Source: Altererythrobacter sp. (GTDB lineage: Bacteria > Pseudomonadota > Alphaproteobacteria > Sphingomonadales > Sphingomonadaceae). From it: 6,868 bases of DNA. Positions 1-5,146 of this stretch are shown here, piece by piece. Under the pieces are notes generated by a model. The model had not been told where the DNA came from and did not search any database. It was given only the letters and a program-made list of their open reading frames with translations. The stretch is from assembly GCA_023299945.1 (NCBI GenBank), contig JALZVZ010000308.1, forward strand, positions 1 through 6,868, in the 5' to 3' direction. The stretch's first letter is position 1, and each line of letters opens with the position of its first letter. Position numbers and translations under genes: made by a program.

Positions 1-45
1 ACCGGCTCCACCATGAGCATTAATGGCGGACAGCACATGTATTGA
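1..45 (+). CDS. phbB: Acetoacetyl-CoA reductase, C-terminal end only (partial)
   Basis: Frame 1 is open from the window edge and ends at TGA 43-45, encoding TGSTMSINGGQHMY. This matches the C-terminal signature of PhbB/PhaB-type acetoacetyl-CoA reductases, which are SDR enzymes that reduce acetoacetyl-CoA to (R)-3-hydroxybutyryl-CoA with NADPH for polyhydroxyalkanoate synthesis in the cytosol; members of the family end in a strand with T-G-x-T-x-S-I-N-G-G. Only 14 residues are visible, so the catalytic part cannot be checked and another closely related SDR remains possible. An ATG at 23 in another frame overlaps this end but is probably not a start. Confidence 0.72.
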   Translation, partial: TGSTMSINGGQHMY

Positions 46-68
46 TGCATGGTCAGATGGGGCAGTGC

Positions 69-96
69 TTGCGGAAAGTTCAAGGCTCCCCATCTT
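69..96 (+). promoter_or_regulatory. Weak candidate promoter for the DUF2805 gene
   Basis: A TTGCGG hexamer (69-74), a 16-bp spacer and CATCTT (91-96) resemble -35 and -10 boxes. The -10-like hexamer ends 7 nt before the ATG at 104, the same spacing as at padR and galU in this window, and no Shine-Dalgarno is seen. The hexamers are only partial matches, so read-through from the upstream reductase gene is an equally good explanation. Confidence 0.25.
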
Positions 97-103
97 TGGT
101 GTT

Positions 104-316
104 ATGGAAAAGGCAATCCTCAACGCAGCAGAGATCAGCGCGATCATAGAAATGGCGCTTTCGGATCATACCAGCTTTGCTCAGATTGAGCGCGAATATG
201 GCCTTTCGGATGCCGAGGTAAAAACCGTCATGCGCAGCAATCTCAAACCCTCCAGCTACCGCACATGGCGCAAGCGCGTGCGCGCATTTGGCGACCGGCG
301 CGAGCATTATAAATAG
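104..316 (+). CDS. TIGR03643 / DUF2805 family small protein
   Basis: A 70-residue protein that matches the TIGR03643 (DUF2805) family by its core: IIEMALSDHTSF (about residues 14-25), then EREYGLSDAEVKTVMR (29-44), then LKPSSYRTWRKRV (47-59). The family has no established function. The short helices followed by a basic W-R-K-R-V end look like a small helix-turn-helix nucleic-acid-binding fold, but that is inference. An in-frame ATG at 23 would add 27 residues that look unlike the family and would overlap the upstream reductase; the conserved part begins just after the ATG at 104, so I chose that. There is no clear Shine-Dalgarno. It follows the reductase end by 58 bp and has its own terminator at 334-355. 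Confidence 0.8.
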   Translation: MEKAILNAAEISAIIEMALSDHTSFAQIEREYGLSDAEVKTVMRSNLKPSSYRTWRKRVRAFGDRREHYK

Positions 317-333
317 TATCCCCCGCCCCGAAC

Positions 334-355
334 CGCGCCCAATGTGCGATTTTTT
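334..355 (+). terminator. Intrinsic terminator after the DUF2805 gene
   Basis: CGCGC (334-338) pairs with GTGCG (344-348), five pairs including one G-U, around a 5-nt loop, and is followed by A and six T (350-355). The stem is short but the T run is clean and it sits 17 bp after the stop codon. It probably ends or attenuates transcripts from the reductase and DUF2805 genes. Only 24 bp remain before the SDR start codon, so the SDR gene either relies on read-through or has a promoter overlapping this element. Confidence 0.6.
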
Positions 356-379
356 CAAGGTCACGGGGTCTAAAGCACG

Positions 380-1150
380 ATGGGTATTCTCGACAATTTT
401 AAGCTCGATGGCGAAGTTGCCGTAGTCACGGGCGCTGGCAAAGGGATTGGCCGCGCGATCGCGGTTTCTTTGGCTGAAGCAGGCGCTGATGTCGCAATCG
501 CTTCACGTACGCAAAGTGATTTGGACAATGTCGCAGCGGAAATTGAGGCACTGGGACGGCGGGCTTTACCGCTAGCGACCGATGCAACCGATATGGCCGC
601 GCTGCAAAACCTCGCCGATCAAACCGTGGCAAAGCTCGGCAAGCTCTCGATCTGGGTCAATAATGCGGGCGGCATTCCCGACGGTTCTCCCCGTTATTTA
701 ACCCGCACATCAGAGGAACAGTTTGCCGCTCAGATTGACCTCAATTTGAAGGCCGTTTGGATGGGGGCAACCATTGCCGCCAAGGCCATGGGCGATTCCG
801 GTTCCATCGTGAACATTTCCTCGCGCTCTGCCTTTGGGCCGCAAGTGAAGAACGGGCCTTATGGCGCGTCCAAGGCGGCAGTGAACAGCCTGACCAGCAC
901 TATGTCGGTAGAGCTCGCACCTAATATCCGCGTGAATGCAGTGGCCCCCGGCCCTGTTCCAACCGAGAACTTCAACGATTGCATGGGTACAGATACCGAT
1001 GAGCAACGCGAGAAATTGCTCGAAATGATCGGCATCCCGATGCAACGTTATGGGACGCCAGAAGATATTGCGGCGGCTGTGGTGTTTATGGCTTCGCCTG
1101 CCTCTGCTTGGGTGACCGGGCAATGCCTTTATGTTACCGGAGGGAGGTAG
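380..1150 (+). CDS. SDR family NAD(P)-dependent oxidoreductase
   Basis: A 256-residue classical short-chain dehydrogenase/reductase, the usual length for the family. The Rossmann dinucleotide motif TGAGKGIG is at residues 17-24. R43 follows strand 2 (ASR 41-43), which in this family favours NADPH. NNAG is at 94-97. The catalytic tetrad is N122, S148, Y161 and K165 (YGASK), with the standard 13-residue Ser-Tyr spacing. NAVAPGPVPT (186-195) is the segment after strand 6, and the protein ends in WVTGQCLYVTGGR, the usual C-terminal strand. The enzyme is cytosolic. The substrate cannot be read from sequence; 3-oxoacyl, steroid-like or sugar alcohol substrates are all possible. The start at 380 gives the typical short N-terminus before strand 1, but no strong ribosome site precedes it. 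The next gene starts 14 bp after the stop and is probably co-transcribed. Confidence 0.92.
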   Translation: MGILDNFKLDGEVAVVTGAGKGIGRAIAVSLAEAGADVAIASRTQSDLDNVAAEIEALGRRALPLATDATDMAALQNLADQTVAKLGKLSIWVNNAGGIPDGSPRYLTRTSEEQFAAQIDLNLKAVWMGATIAAKAMGDSGSIVNISSRSAFGPQVKNGPYGASKAAVNSLTSTMSVELAPNIRVNAVAPGPVPTENFNDCMGTDTDEQREKLLEMIGIPMQRYGTPEDIAAAVVFMASPASAWVTGQCLYVTGGR

Positions 1151-1157
1151 AGAGGAA
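1151..1157 (+). promoter_or_regulatory. Shine-Dalgarno that fixes the start at 1165
   Basis: AGAGGAA lies immediately after the SDR stop codon and 7 nt before the ATG at 1165. It supports that ATG over the in-frame ATG at 1108, which lies inside the SDR coding sequence. Confidence 0.6.
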
Positions 1158-1164
1158 TTTCGCA

Positions 1165-1620
1165 ATGCCAATTTTAGAAGCCGCTTCTTCGGCAACTCTA
1201 CTCTTTTCGCTCGTATTGCCTTGTAACGCGGATGAGCAAATCGATACGGCCACTCAAATTTTGCGGGCCGCTAACGCGCAAGACAAGGGGCAGTTTTCTA
1301 ATCTTGTTGCAGAAGACGTCAAATGGAGCATCAGGGTTGCTGATACTTGGGCAACAGGTACGACAAGACCTAGGGTCGTGGCCAAGATTGGTGGACCAAG
1401 AGAGCAGTTGCGGGTTTGGCTTTCCAATCGATCTATCTCTCACGTAATTGTTCGCGGTGGCGAGATGATCTGCCTGACCAAAGGTCCCTTAACATTGGAA
1501 CTAGTCTCCGAGGACCGGAAAGCGTCGATTATGGCGGAGCTTACGTTATCAGCCAACAAATTGACTCGGCTAGAAGGCGAACGCTCCACTCTCACGACAA
1601 TAGAATTGGCCGCAGAATAG
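1165..1620 (+). CDS. Small possibly exported protein, NTF2/SnoaL-like fold suspected
   Basis: 151 residues, not assigned to a family with confidence. Residues 6-19 are hydrophobic (AASSATLLFSLVLP) and are followed by CNA before D23, which fits signal peptidase I cleavage after A22; however the N-terminus has no positive charge, so export is uncertain. The region DTATQILRAANAQDKG (about 27-42) followed by FSNLVAEDVKW resembles helix 1 and the first strand of NTF2-like (SnoaL) domains, and the rest alternates strand-like stretches (VIVRGGEMICL, LTLELVS, SIMAELTLS), as that fold does. It follows the SDR by 14 bp with a good ribosome site, so the two are probably translated from one message. A longer form starting at 1108 would add 19 residues including RREVER but would overlap the SDR gene. 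By eye the codon use is more AT-rich than in the SDR gene. Confidence 0.62.
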   Translation: MPILEAASSATLLFSLVLPCNADEQIDTATQILRAANAQDKGQFSNLVAEDVKWSIRVADTWATGTTRPRVVAKIGGPREQLRVWLSNRSISHVIVRGGEMICLTKGPLTLELVSEDRKASIMAELTLSANKLTRLEGERSTLTTIELAAE

Positions 1621-1652
1621 GTGCGAGTGCATCAGGATCACGACTCCACTTG

Positions 1653-1883
1653 ATGACCACGCCTTATCATCCTCCAGTGAAACGCTCGGTACAAATTGCC
1701 GGGCACAAGACCAGCATCTCTCTGGAACCCATATTTTGGGACATGCTGCGCGATGCGGCGGAGGCAGAGGGGCTACCGATTAATGCCTTGGTCGCGCAGA
1801 TTGATGCAGAGCGTATCAAAGCGGACACACCGCCCGGCCTCGCCAGCGCGATTAGGGTGTGGCTGGTGGCCCGGGAGGATTGA
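1653..1883 (+). CDS. Ribbon-helix-helix domain protein (RHH_4 type)
   Basis: 76 residues resembling the RHH_4 family common in Alphaproteobacteria. The order is a short N-terminus (MTTPYHPP), a KRSVQIAGHKTSISLEP stretch (about 10-26) containing the strand that would pair in the dimer and contact DNA, helix 1 (FWDMLRDAAEAEG, 28-40), a turn and helix 2 (PINALVAQIDAERI, 42-55), then a conserved LASAIRVWLVAR end (62-73). Such proteins are probably dimeric DNA-binding regulators, but their targets are generally unknown. The frame is open back to an ATG at 1416, but that extension overlaps the previous gene and has no family character; the ATG at 1653 sits directly before the conserved part. The ribosome site is weak. 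The gap to the previous gene is 32 bp. Confidence 0.82.
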   Translation: MTTPYHPPVKRSVQIAGHKTSISLEPIFWDMLRDAAEAEGLPINALVAQIDAERIKADTPPGLASAIRVWLVARED

Positions 1884-1910
1884 CCGCTCCCGCCCCGAAA
1901 ATCATAAGTC

Positions 1911-1938
1911 TTGACTAATAACTCTACATATGTAGATT
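1911..1938 (+). promoter_or_regulatory. Promoter of the padR-membrane protein pair
   Basis: TTGACT (1911-1916, five of six to the sigma-70 -35 consensus), a 16-bp spacer and TAGATT (1933-1938, four of six to the -10 consensus). The -10 box ends 7 nt before the ATG at 1946, so the expected transcription start falls at or next to the A of the start codon. The 14-bp palindrome at 1923-1936 occupies the spacer and overlaps the -10 box, so a bound repressor would block polymerase. Confidence 0.6.
1923..1936 (+). promoter_or_regulatory. Palindromic operator, probable PadR autoregulatory site
   Basis: TCTACATATGTAGA is a perfect 14-bp inverted repeat with no central spacer; it stops extending at 1922/1937. 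PadR-family regulators bind palindromes carrying ATGT/ACAT half-sites and commonly repress their own operon. The site lies 9 bp before the padR start codon and inside the promoter spacer, so autorepression is a natural reading. Binding is inferred. Confidence 0.6.
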
Positions 1939-1945
1939 AAACGCC

Positions 1946-2257
1946 ATGCCAAGATTACCGCACACTTCCAATCAAGCCGCAAAAGTGTTCATCACTTTGT
2001 TGGAGCAACCCGAGCAATGGTGGCATGGTTACGGCATGATGCAGGCCACTCAGCTAAAATCGGGGTCACTTTATCCCTTGCTAATCCGGTTGTCTGATGA
2101 AGGATTGCTCGATAGCCGCTGGGAAACTGACGCTGATAGTGGCCGTCCTAGGCGCGAATATCAGCTGACTGTAGAAGGGCGGCTGCTTGCATCGGAACGC
2201 GTTGCTCGTTTTCAAGCGAGGCAAGCAAAACACACCAACAGCGCGACGACCGCATGA
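1946..2257 (+). CDS. PadR family transcriptional regulator
   Basis: 103 residues, the size of short (subfamily-2) PadR regulators. The winged helix-turn-helix shows HGYGMMQATQLKSGSLYPLL (27-46), where KSGSLYPLLIRL is the recognition helix, then SDEGLLDSRWE (50-60), then the wing with the diagnostic GRPRREYQLTVEGR (66-79). A last helix (about 80-93) should serve dimerisation. There is no long C-terminal ligand or coiled-coil domain. PadR proteins usually repress their own operon until a small molecule or stress signal releases them. The gene has its own promoter with a palindrome inside it and no Shine-Dalgarno. Its stop codon overlaps the start of the membrane protein gene (ATGA at 2254-2257), an arrangement that indicates coupled translation and a shared role. 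The inducing signal cannot be told. Confidence 0.92.
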   Translation: MPRLPHTSNQAAKVFITLLEQPEQWWHGYGMMQATQLKSGSLYPLLIRLSDEGLLDSRWETDADSGRPRREYQLTVEGRLLASERVARFQARQAKHTNSATTA

Positions 2258-2802
2258 ACGCCGCGCATCTCCTATTCTCACTCGCAAGGGTTTTAGCGCC
2301 TGCTTCTCGCCGACAATGGTTGGACGCGATGCTGCACGAAATGCCGCATATTCAAAATTCAGAACGAACAAGCTTTGCACTTGGCTGCCTCATAACATCC
2401 ATCAAACAAAGGACAATTATCATGGCTCAACTCCCACCTCTACGCATTGTGCCAGGCCTTCTAGGCGCTGCTCTCCTAACCGTCCTGTGCGTTGGTCACG
2501 GCGTAAACCTTATATCAGACGCGCCAGTACTTGGGGTCGTCCTGCTTGGTGCAGGCGCTCTATGGACCGCAGTTTATAGTGTTGTCAGCGCCCAAGAACG
2601 TGACAGACTGGCCAGTTTATCTGTGGCGGGAATCGCGTTTTATGGAGCGATCGGCATCCTTAGCCTGACGGGAATATCAGCCTTTTCGAACAATGCGGTG
2701 ATGTTTGGCGCATTATCAATAGAAGGCGTGATGCTCTTCGCGATCGCTCTAATCGTCTCGCGCATCCCGTTTTTCTGGGCCTTAGCTGATAAACCAGCTT
2801 GA
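2254..2802 (+). CDS. PadR-partner membrane protein, four predicted helices
   Basis: 182 residues with two parts. Residues 1-56 are a soluble, amphipathic segment with the pattern ARVLAPASRRQWLDAM, then HEM, then FALGCL (11-45), a motif I have seen recurrently at the N-terminus of small membrane proteins encoded beside regulators; I cannot name the family. Residues 57-182 hold four hydrophobic stretches (about 66-86, 90-112, 119-141, 147-170), fitting a four-helix inner-membrane protein. The start at 2254 overlaps the padR stop codon (ATGA). A second in-frame ATG at 2422 (M57) has a good ribosome site (AAAGGA, 2408-2413) and would give only the membrane part, 126 residues. Function is unknown; membership in the PadR operon suggests it is the regulated output or the sensor. 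Its stop lies 3 bp from the end of the convergent murA. Confidence 0.72.
   Translation: MNAAHLLFSLARVLAPASRRQWLDAMLHEMPHIQNSERTSFALGCLITSIKQRTIIMAQLPPLRIVPGLLGAALLTVLCVGHGVNLISDAPVLGVVLLGAGALWTAVYSVVSAQERDRLASLSVAGIAFYGAIGILSLTGISAFSNNAVMFGALSIEGVMLFAIALIVSRIPFFWALADKPA
2408..2413 (+). promoter_or_regulatory. Internal Shine-Dalgarno before M57 of the membrane protein
   Basis: AAAGGA lies 8 nt before an in-frame ATG at 2422. It is one of the best ribosome sites in the window and could start a short form lacking the N-terminal 56 residues. Chance occurrence inside coding sequence is possible. Confidence 0.4.
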
Positions 2803-2805
2803 GCC

Positions 2806-4086
2806 CTAATCTCCTAAACGCTCAATATCCGCGCCGACCAGTTGGAGCTTTTCCTCCAGCCGCTCATAGCCGCGATCAAGGTGGTAGAGCCGCCGCACGG
2901 TCGTCTCACCTTCAGCTGCGAGCCCCGCAATCACAAGGCTCATCGAAGCACGCAAATCGGTCGCCATCACTTCGGCGCCGGTCAGATCCTGCGGGCCTTT
3001 GACAATCGCTGTGCGGCCTTCTGTGGCAATATCACAGCCCATGCGGCTCAGTTCCGGCACGTGCATGAAGCGGTTTTCGAAGATCGTTTCTTTCAGCACG
3101 CTGGTGCCTTCTGCCTTGCACAAAAGGCTCATCAATTGGGCCTGCATATCGGTGGCAAGTCCGGGATAAGGCGCAGTGGTCAAATCGGTCGCTTTCAAGG
3201 GGCGATCTGCGCGCACGGTGACGCTTTTGGCATCGCTTTCCACAGTTACGCCCATCACTTCCAAGGCATGCAATGTCGCGCCCATCTCATCGGCGCGTGC
3301 GCCTTCTAAACGAACTTCGCCGCCGGTGATCGCAGCAGCGCAGGCATAAGAGCCTGCTTCGATACGGTCGGGCATCACTTTATATGTTGCTCCATTCAAA
3401 CGTTTGACGCCGTGAATGGTGAGATCGCTGCTGCCAATGCCTTCAATCTCTGCGCCCATTGCGGTGAGCAAATTGCACAGGTCGACAATCTCAGGCTCGC
3501 GCGCGGCATTGAACAAACGGCTTGTGCCATTGGCCAATACTGCCGCCATCAGCGCGTTTTCGGTCGCACCAACAGATACGACGGGGAAATCAAACTCACC
3601 GCCCGGCAGGCCGCCATCAGGAGCAATCGCTTTCACATACCCTTGGGCCAGTTCAATCTCTGCGCCGAAAGCTTCCAGTGCTTTCAAATGCAAATCAATT
3701 GGACGGTTTCCGATGGCACAGCCGCCCGGCATGGACACTGTCGCCTCGCCCGCGCGCGCGAGCATCGGCCCGAGCACAAGGATGGAAGCGCGCATTTTGC
3801 GTACCAGATCATAGGGCGCAACACTGCTGGTTAGACGTGAGGCTTCGTAAGTGACTACGCGGCCAAAATCCTCCGGCCGATTGCCTTGAATGCTGATCGA
3901 AACACCAAACTGCCCCATCAAATGCTGAAACCCGTCAATATCGGCGAGCCGCGGCAAATTGCGCAAGGTCAGCGGCTCTTCTGTGAGCAGCGCGCATGGG
4001 ATGAGGGTAAGCGCTGCATTCTTAGCGCCTGAAATCGGAATGGTGCCGGCCAGCTTGTTCCCGCCGCGAACGATCAATTTATCCAT
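2806..4086 (-). CDS. murA: UDP-N-acetylglucosamine 1-carboxyvinyltransferase
   Basis: Transfers enolpyruvate from PEP to UDP-N-acetylglucosamine, the first committed step of peptidoglycan synthesis, in the cytosol. The 426 residues fit the EPSP-synthase fold across the whole length. K22 and N23 (SGAKNAAL) contact the substrate. The catalytic Cys is C123 in PGGCAIG (E. coli C115), D313 in ATDMQAQ corresponds to E. coli D305, and R405 in HLDRGYERL to R397; the offset of 8 is constant. Because Cys rather than Asp is present, the enzyme should be inhibited by fosfomycin. I chose the ATG at 4086, giving [10 protein letters not shown], the usual MurA N-terminus; the ATG at 4137 would add 17 unconserved residues. 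No Shine-Dalgarno is obvious. The gene diverges from galU across 104 bp and ends 3 bp from the stop of the convergent membrane protein gene, with no terminator between. Confidence 0.97.
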   Translation of the reverse strand: MDKLIVRGGNKLAGTIPISGAKNAALTLIPCALLTEEPLTLRNLPRLADIDGFQHLMGQFGVSISIQGNRPEDFGRVVTYEASRLTSSVAPYDLVRKMRASILVLGPMLARAGEATVSMPGGCAIGNRPIDLHLKALEAFGAEIELAQGYVKAIAPDGGLPGGEFDFPVVSVGATENALMAAVLANGTSRLFNAAREPEIVDLCNLLTAMGAEIEGIGSSDLTIHGVKRLNGATYKVMPDRIEAGSYACAAAITGGEVRLEGARADEMGATLHALEVMGVTVESDAKSVTVRADRPLKATDLTTAPYPGLATDMQAQLMSLLCKAEGTSVLKETIFENRFMHVPELSRMGCDIATEGRTAIVKGPQDLTGAEVMATDLRASMSLVIAGLAAEGETTVRRLYHLDRGYERLEEKLQLVGADIERLGD

Positions 4087-4153
4087 AGCTATTCGCTTTA
4101 CCGAATTGGTCGCTGCTCGCAAGGTGGGCGGGTACAATTACACCCCAGATGTG

Positions 4154-4183
4154 TTGACGCGCATTGGCCATGCCGCGTATCTT
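4154..4183 (+). promoter_or_regulatory. Candidate galU promoter, probably leaderless
   Basis: TTGACG (4154-4159, five of six to the -35 consensus), an 18-bp spacer and TATCTT (4178-4183, four of six to the -10 consensus). The -10 box ends 7 nt before the ATG at 4191, putting the transcription start at or beside the start codon, and no Shine-Dalgarno precedes it. The 4087-4190 region must also hold the murA promoter on the other strand, for which I see only a weak candidate. Confidence 0.5.
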
Positions 4184-4190
4184 TGCATTC

Positions 4191-5072
4191 ATGACCAGCC
4201 AAAAACCTATTAAAAAAGCCGTCTTCCCAGTGGCAGGATTGGGCACGCGTTTTTTGCCCGCTACCAAAGCCATCCCCAAGGAACTGCTGCCAATCGTGGA
4301 CCGGCCGCTGATCCAATATGCGGTGGATGAGGCGCGTGAGGCCGGCATCGAACAAATGATCTTTGTCACCGGACGGGGCAAAACAGCCATCGTCGAACAT
4401 TTCGATGTCGCCTTTGAGCTTGAGGCGACCATGGCCAATCGCGGCAAGGATATGGAAGTGCTGGAGGCGACCCGCGCAGTTCCCGGCGATATTATCACCG
4501 TGCGCCAGCAAGTTCCGATGGGCCTTGGCCATGCAATCTGGTGCGCGCGGGCAATCGTGGGCGATGAGCCTTTTGCGATTTTTCTGCCCGATGAACTGAT
4601 GATCGGTAAAAAGGGCGGAAGCGGCTGCATGAAGCAGATGGTCGATGCTTACGCGCAAACCGGCGGCAATTTGATCAGCGTTTTAGAAGTGCCGATGGAA
4701 GAAGTGTCCAGCTACGGCGTGATTGATCCTGGTGTAGAAAATGGCGCGTTGACACAAGTGCGCGGTCTTGTCGAAAAACCAGCGGTTGCCGATGCGCCGT
4801 CCAATAAGATTATCTCTGGCCGTTATATCCTCCAGCCCGAAGTCATGCGCACTTTGGAGAGCCAAGGTAAAGGGGCAGGCGGCGAGATTCAGCTAACCGA
4901 TGCAATGGCGCGGATGATTGGTGATCAGCCGTTTCATGCGGTGACATTTGACGGGAAACGCTATGATTGCGGCAGCAAATTGGGCTTTGTAGAGGCGACT
5001 TTGGCACTGGCGTTAGAGCGCGAGGATATAGGCGCAGATGCGCGCGCCATGGCACAGCGCCTGCTGAAATAA
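4191..5072 (+). CDS. galU: UTP--glucose-1-phosphate uridylyltransferase
   Basis: Makes UDP-glucose from UTP and glucose 1-phosphate, the activated sugar used for exopolysaccharide, lipopolysaccharide and other surface glycans, in the cytosol. 293 residues, the normal length for bacterial GalU. The nucleotide-binding motif is AGLGTRFLPATK (15-26), followed by IPKELLPIVDRP (28-39). QQVPMGLGHA (106-115) binds the base and sugar region, and D134 in LPDE (132-135) is the conserved acidic residue expected near the metal. VEKP (194-197), GRYIL (210-214), GEIQLTDA (231-238) and YDCGSKLGF (258-266) complete the family set. The ATG at 4191 gives MTSQKPIKKAVFPVAG, the usual N-terminus; the ATG at 4164 would add nine residues upstream of the likely transcription start. 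A terminator follows at once, so the gene is probably transcribed alone. Confidence 0.97.
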   Translation: MTSQKPIKKAVFPVAGLGTRFLPATKAIPKELLPIVDRPLIQYAVDEAREAGIEQMIFVTGRGKTAIVEHFDVAFELEATMANRGKDMEVLEATRAVPGDIITVRQQVPMGLGHAIWCARAIVGDEPFAIFLPDELMIGKKGGSGCMKQMVDAYAQTGGNLISVLEVPMEEVSSYGVIDPGVENGALTQVRGLVEKPAVADAPSNKIISGRYILQPEVMRTLESQGKGAGGEIQLTDAMARMIGDQPFHAVTFDGKRYDCGSKLGFVEATLALALEREDIGADARAMAQRLLK

Positions 5073-5117
5073 GCGAACCCTCCAGGCGGTTGGGCCCGAA
5101 GGGTTCGTTATATTTTC
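5072..5117 (+). terminator. Intrinsic terminator of galU
   Basis: CGAACCCT (5074-5081) pairs perfectly with AGGGTTCG (5100-5107); a G-U and an A-U pair extend the stem outward to 5072/5109. The 18-nt loop contains GGGCCC and could fold further. A T-rich stretch (TTATATTTTCT) follows. The stem begins at the last base of the galU stop codon. The convergent flotillin-like gene ends at 5147, so the same stem may also slow transcription from the other side, though its flank on that strand is less T-rich. Confidence 0.8.
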
Positions 5118-5146
5118 TAGCGCATATTTGCGCCGAAGGTTCAGCC

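Noticed and set aside
23..103. Longer N-terminus for the DUF2805 protein from the ATG at 23.
   Set aside because: It overlaps the reductase coding end, has no ribosome site, and its 27 residues lack family character.
1873..1892. Hairpin after the ribbon-helix-helix gene (GGGAG 1873-1877 with CTCCC 1887-1891) as a terminator.
   Set aside because: It overlaps the stop codon and is followed by CCCGAAAATC with no T run.
2842..3834. Several plus-strand open frames inside murA.
   Set aside because: MurA is conserved across the whole stretch on the minus strand; the His/Ala/Arg-rich plus-strand frames are shadows.
4095..4122. murA promoter on the minus strand: TTGCGA (4117-4122) and TAAAGC (4095-4100), 16-bp spacer.
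   Set aside because: The -10 hexamer matches consensus at only three positions; too weak to annotate, though a start close to the ATG is possible.
5120..5133. GCGCA-TATT-TGCGC hairpin between galU and the flotillin-like gene as a terminator of the latter.
   Set aside because: The stem has only five pairs, and on the minus strand the sequence after it is A-rich, not T-rich.
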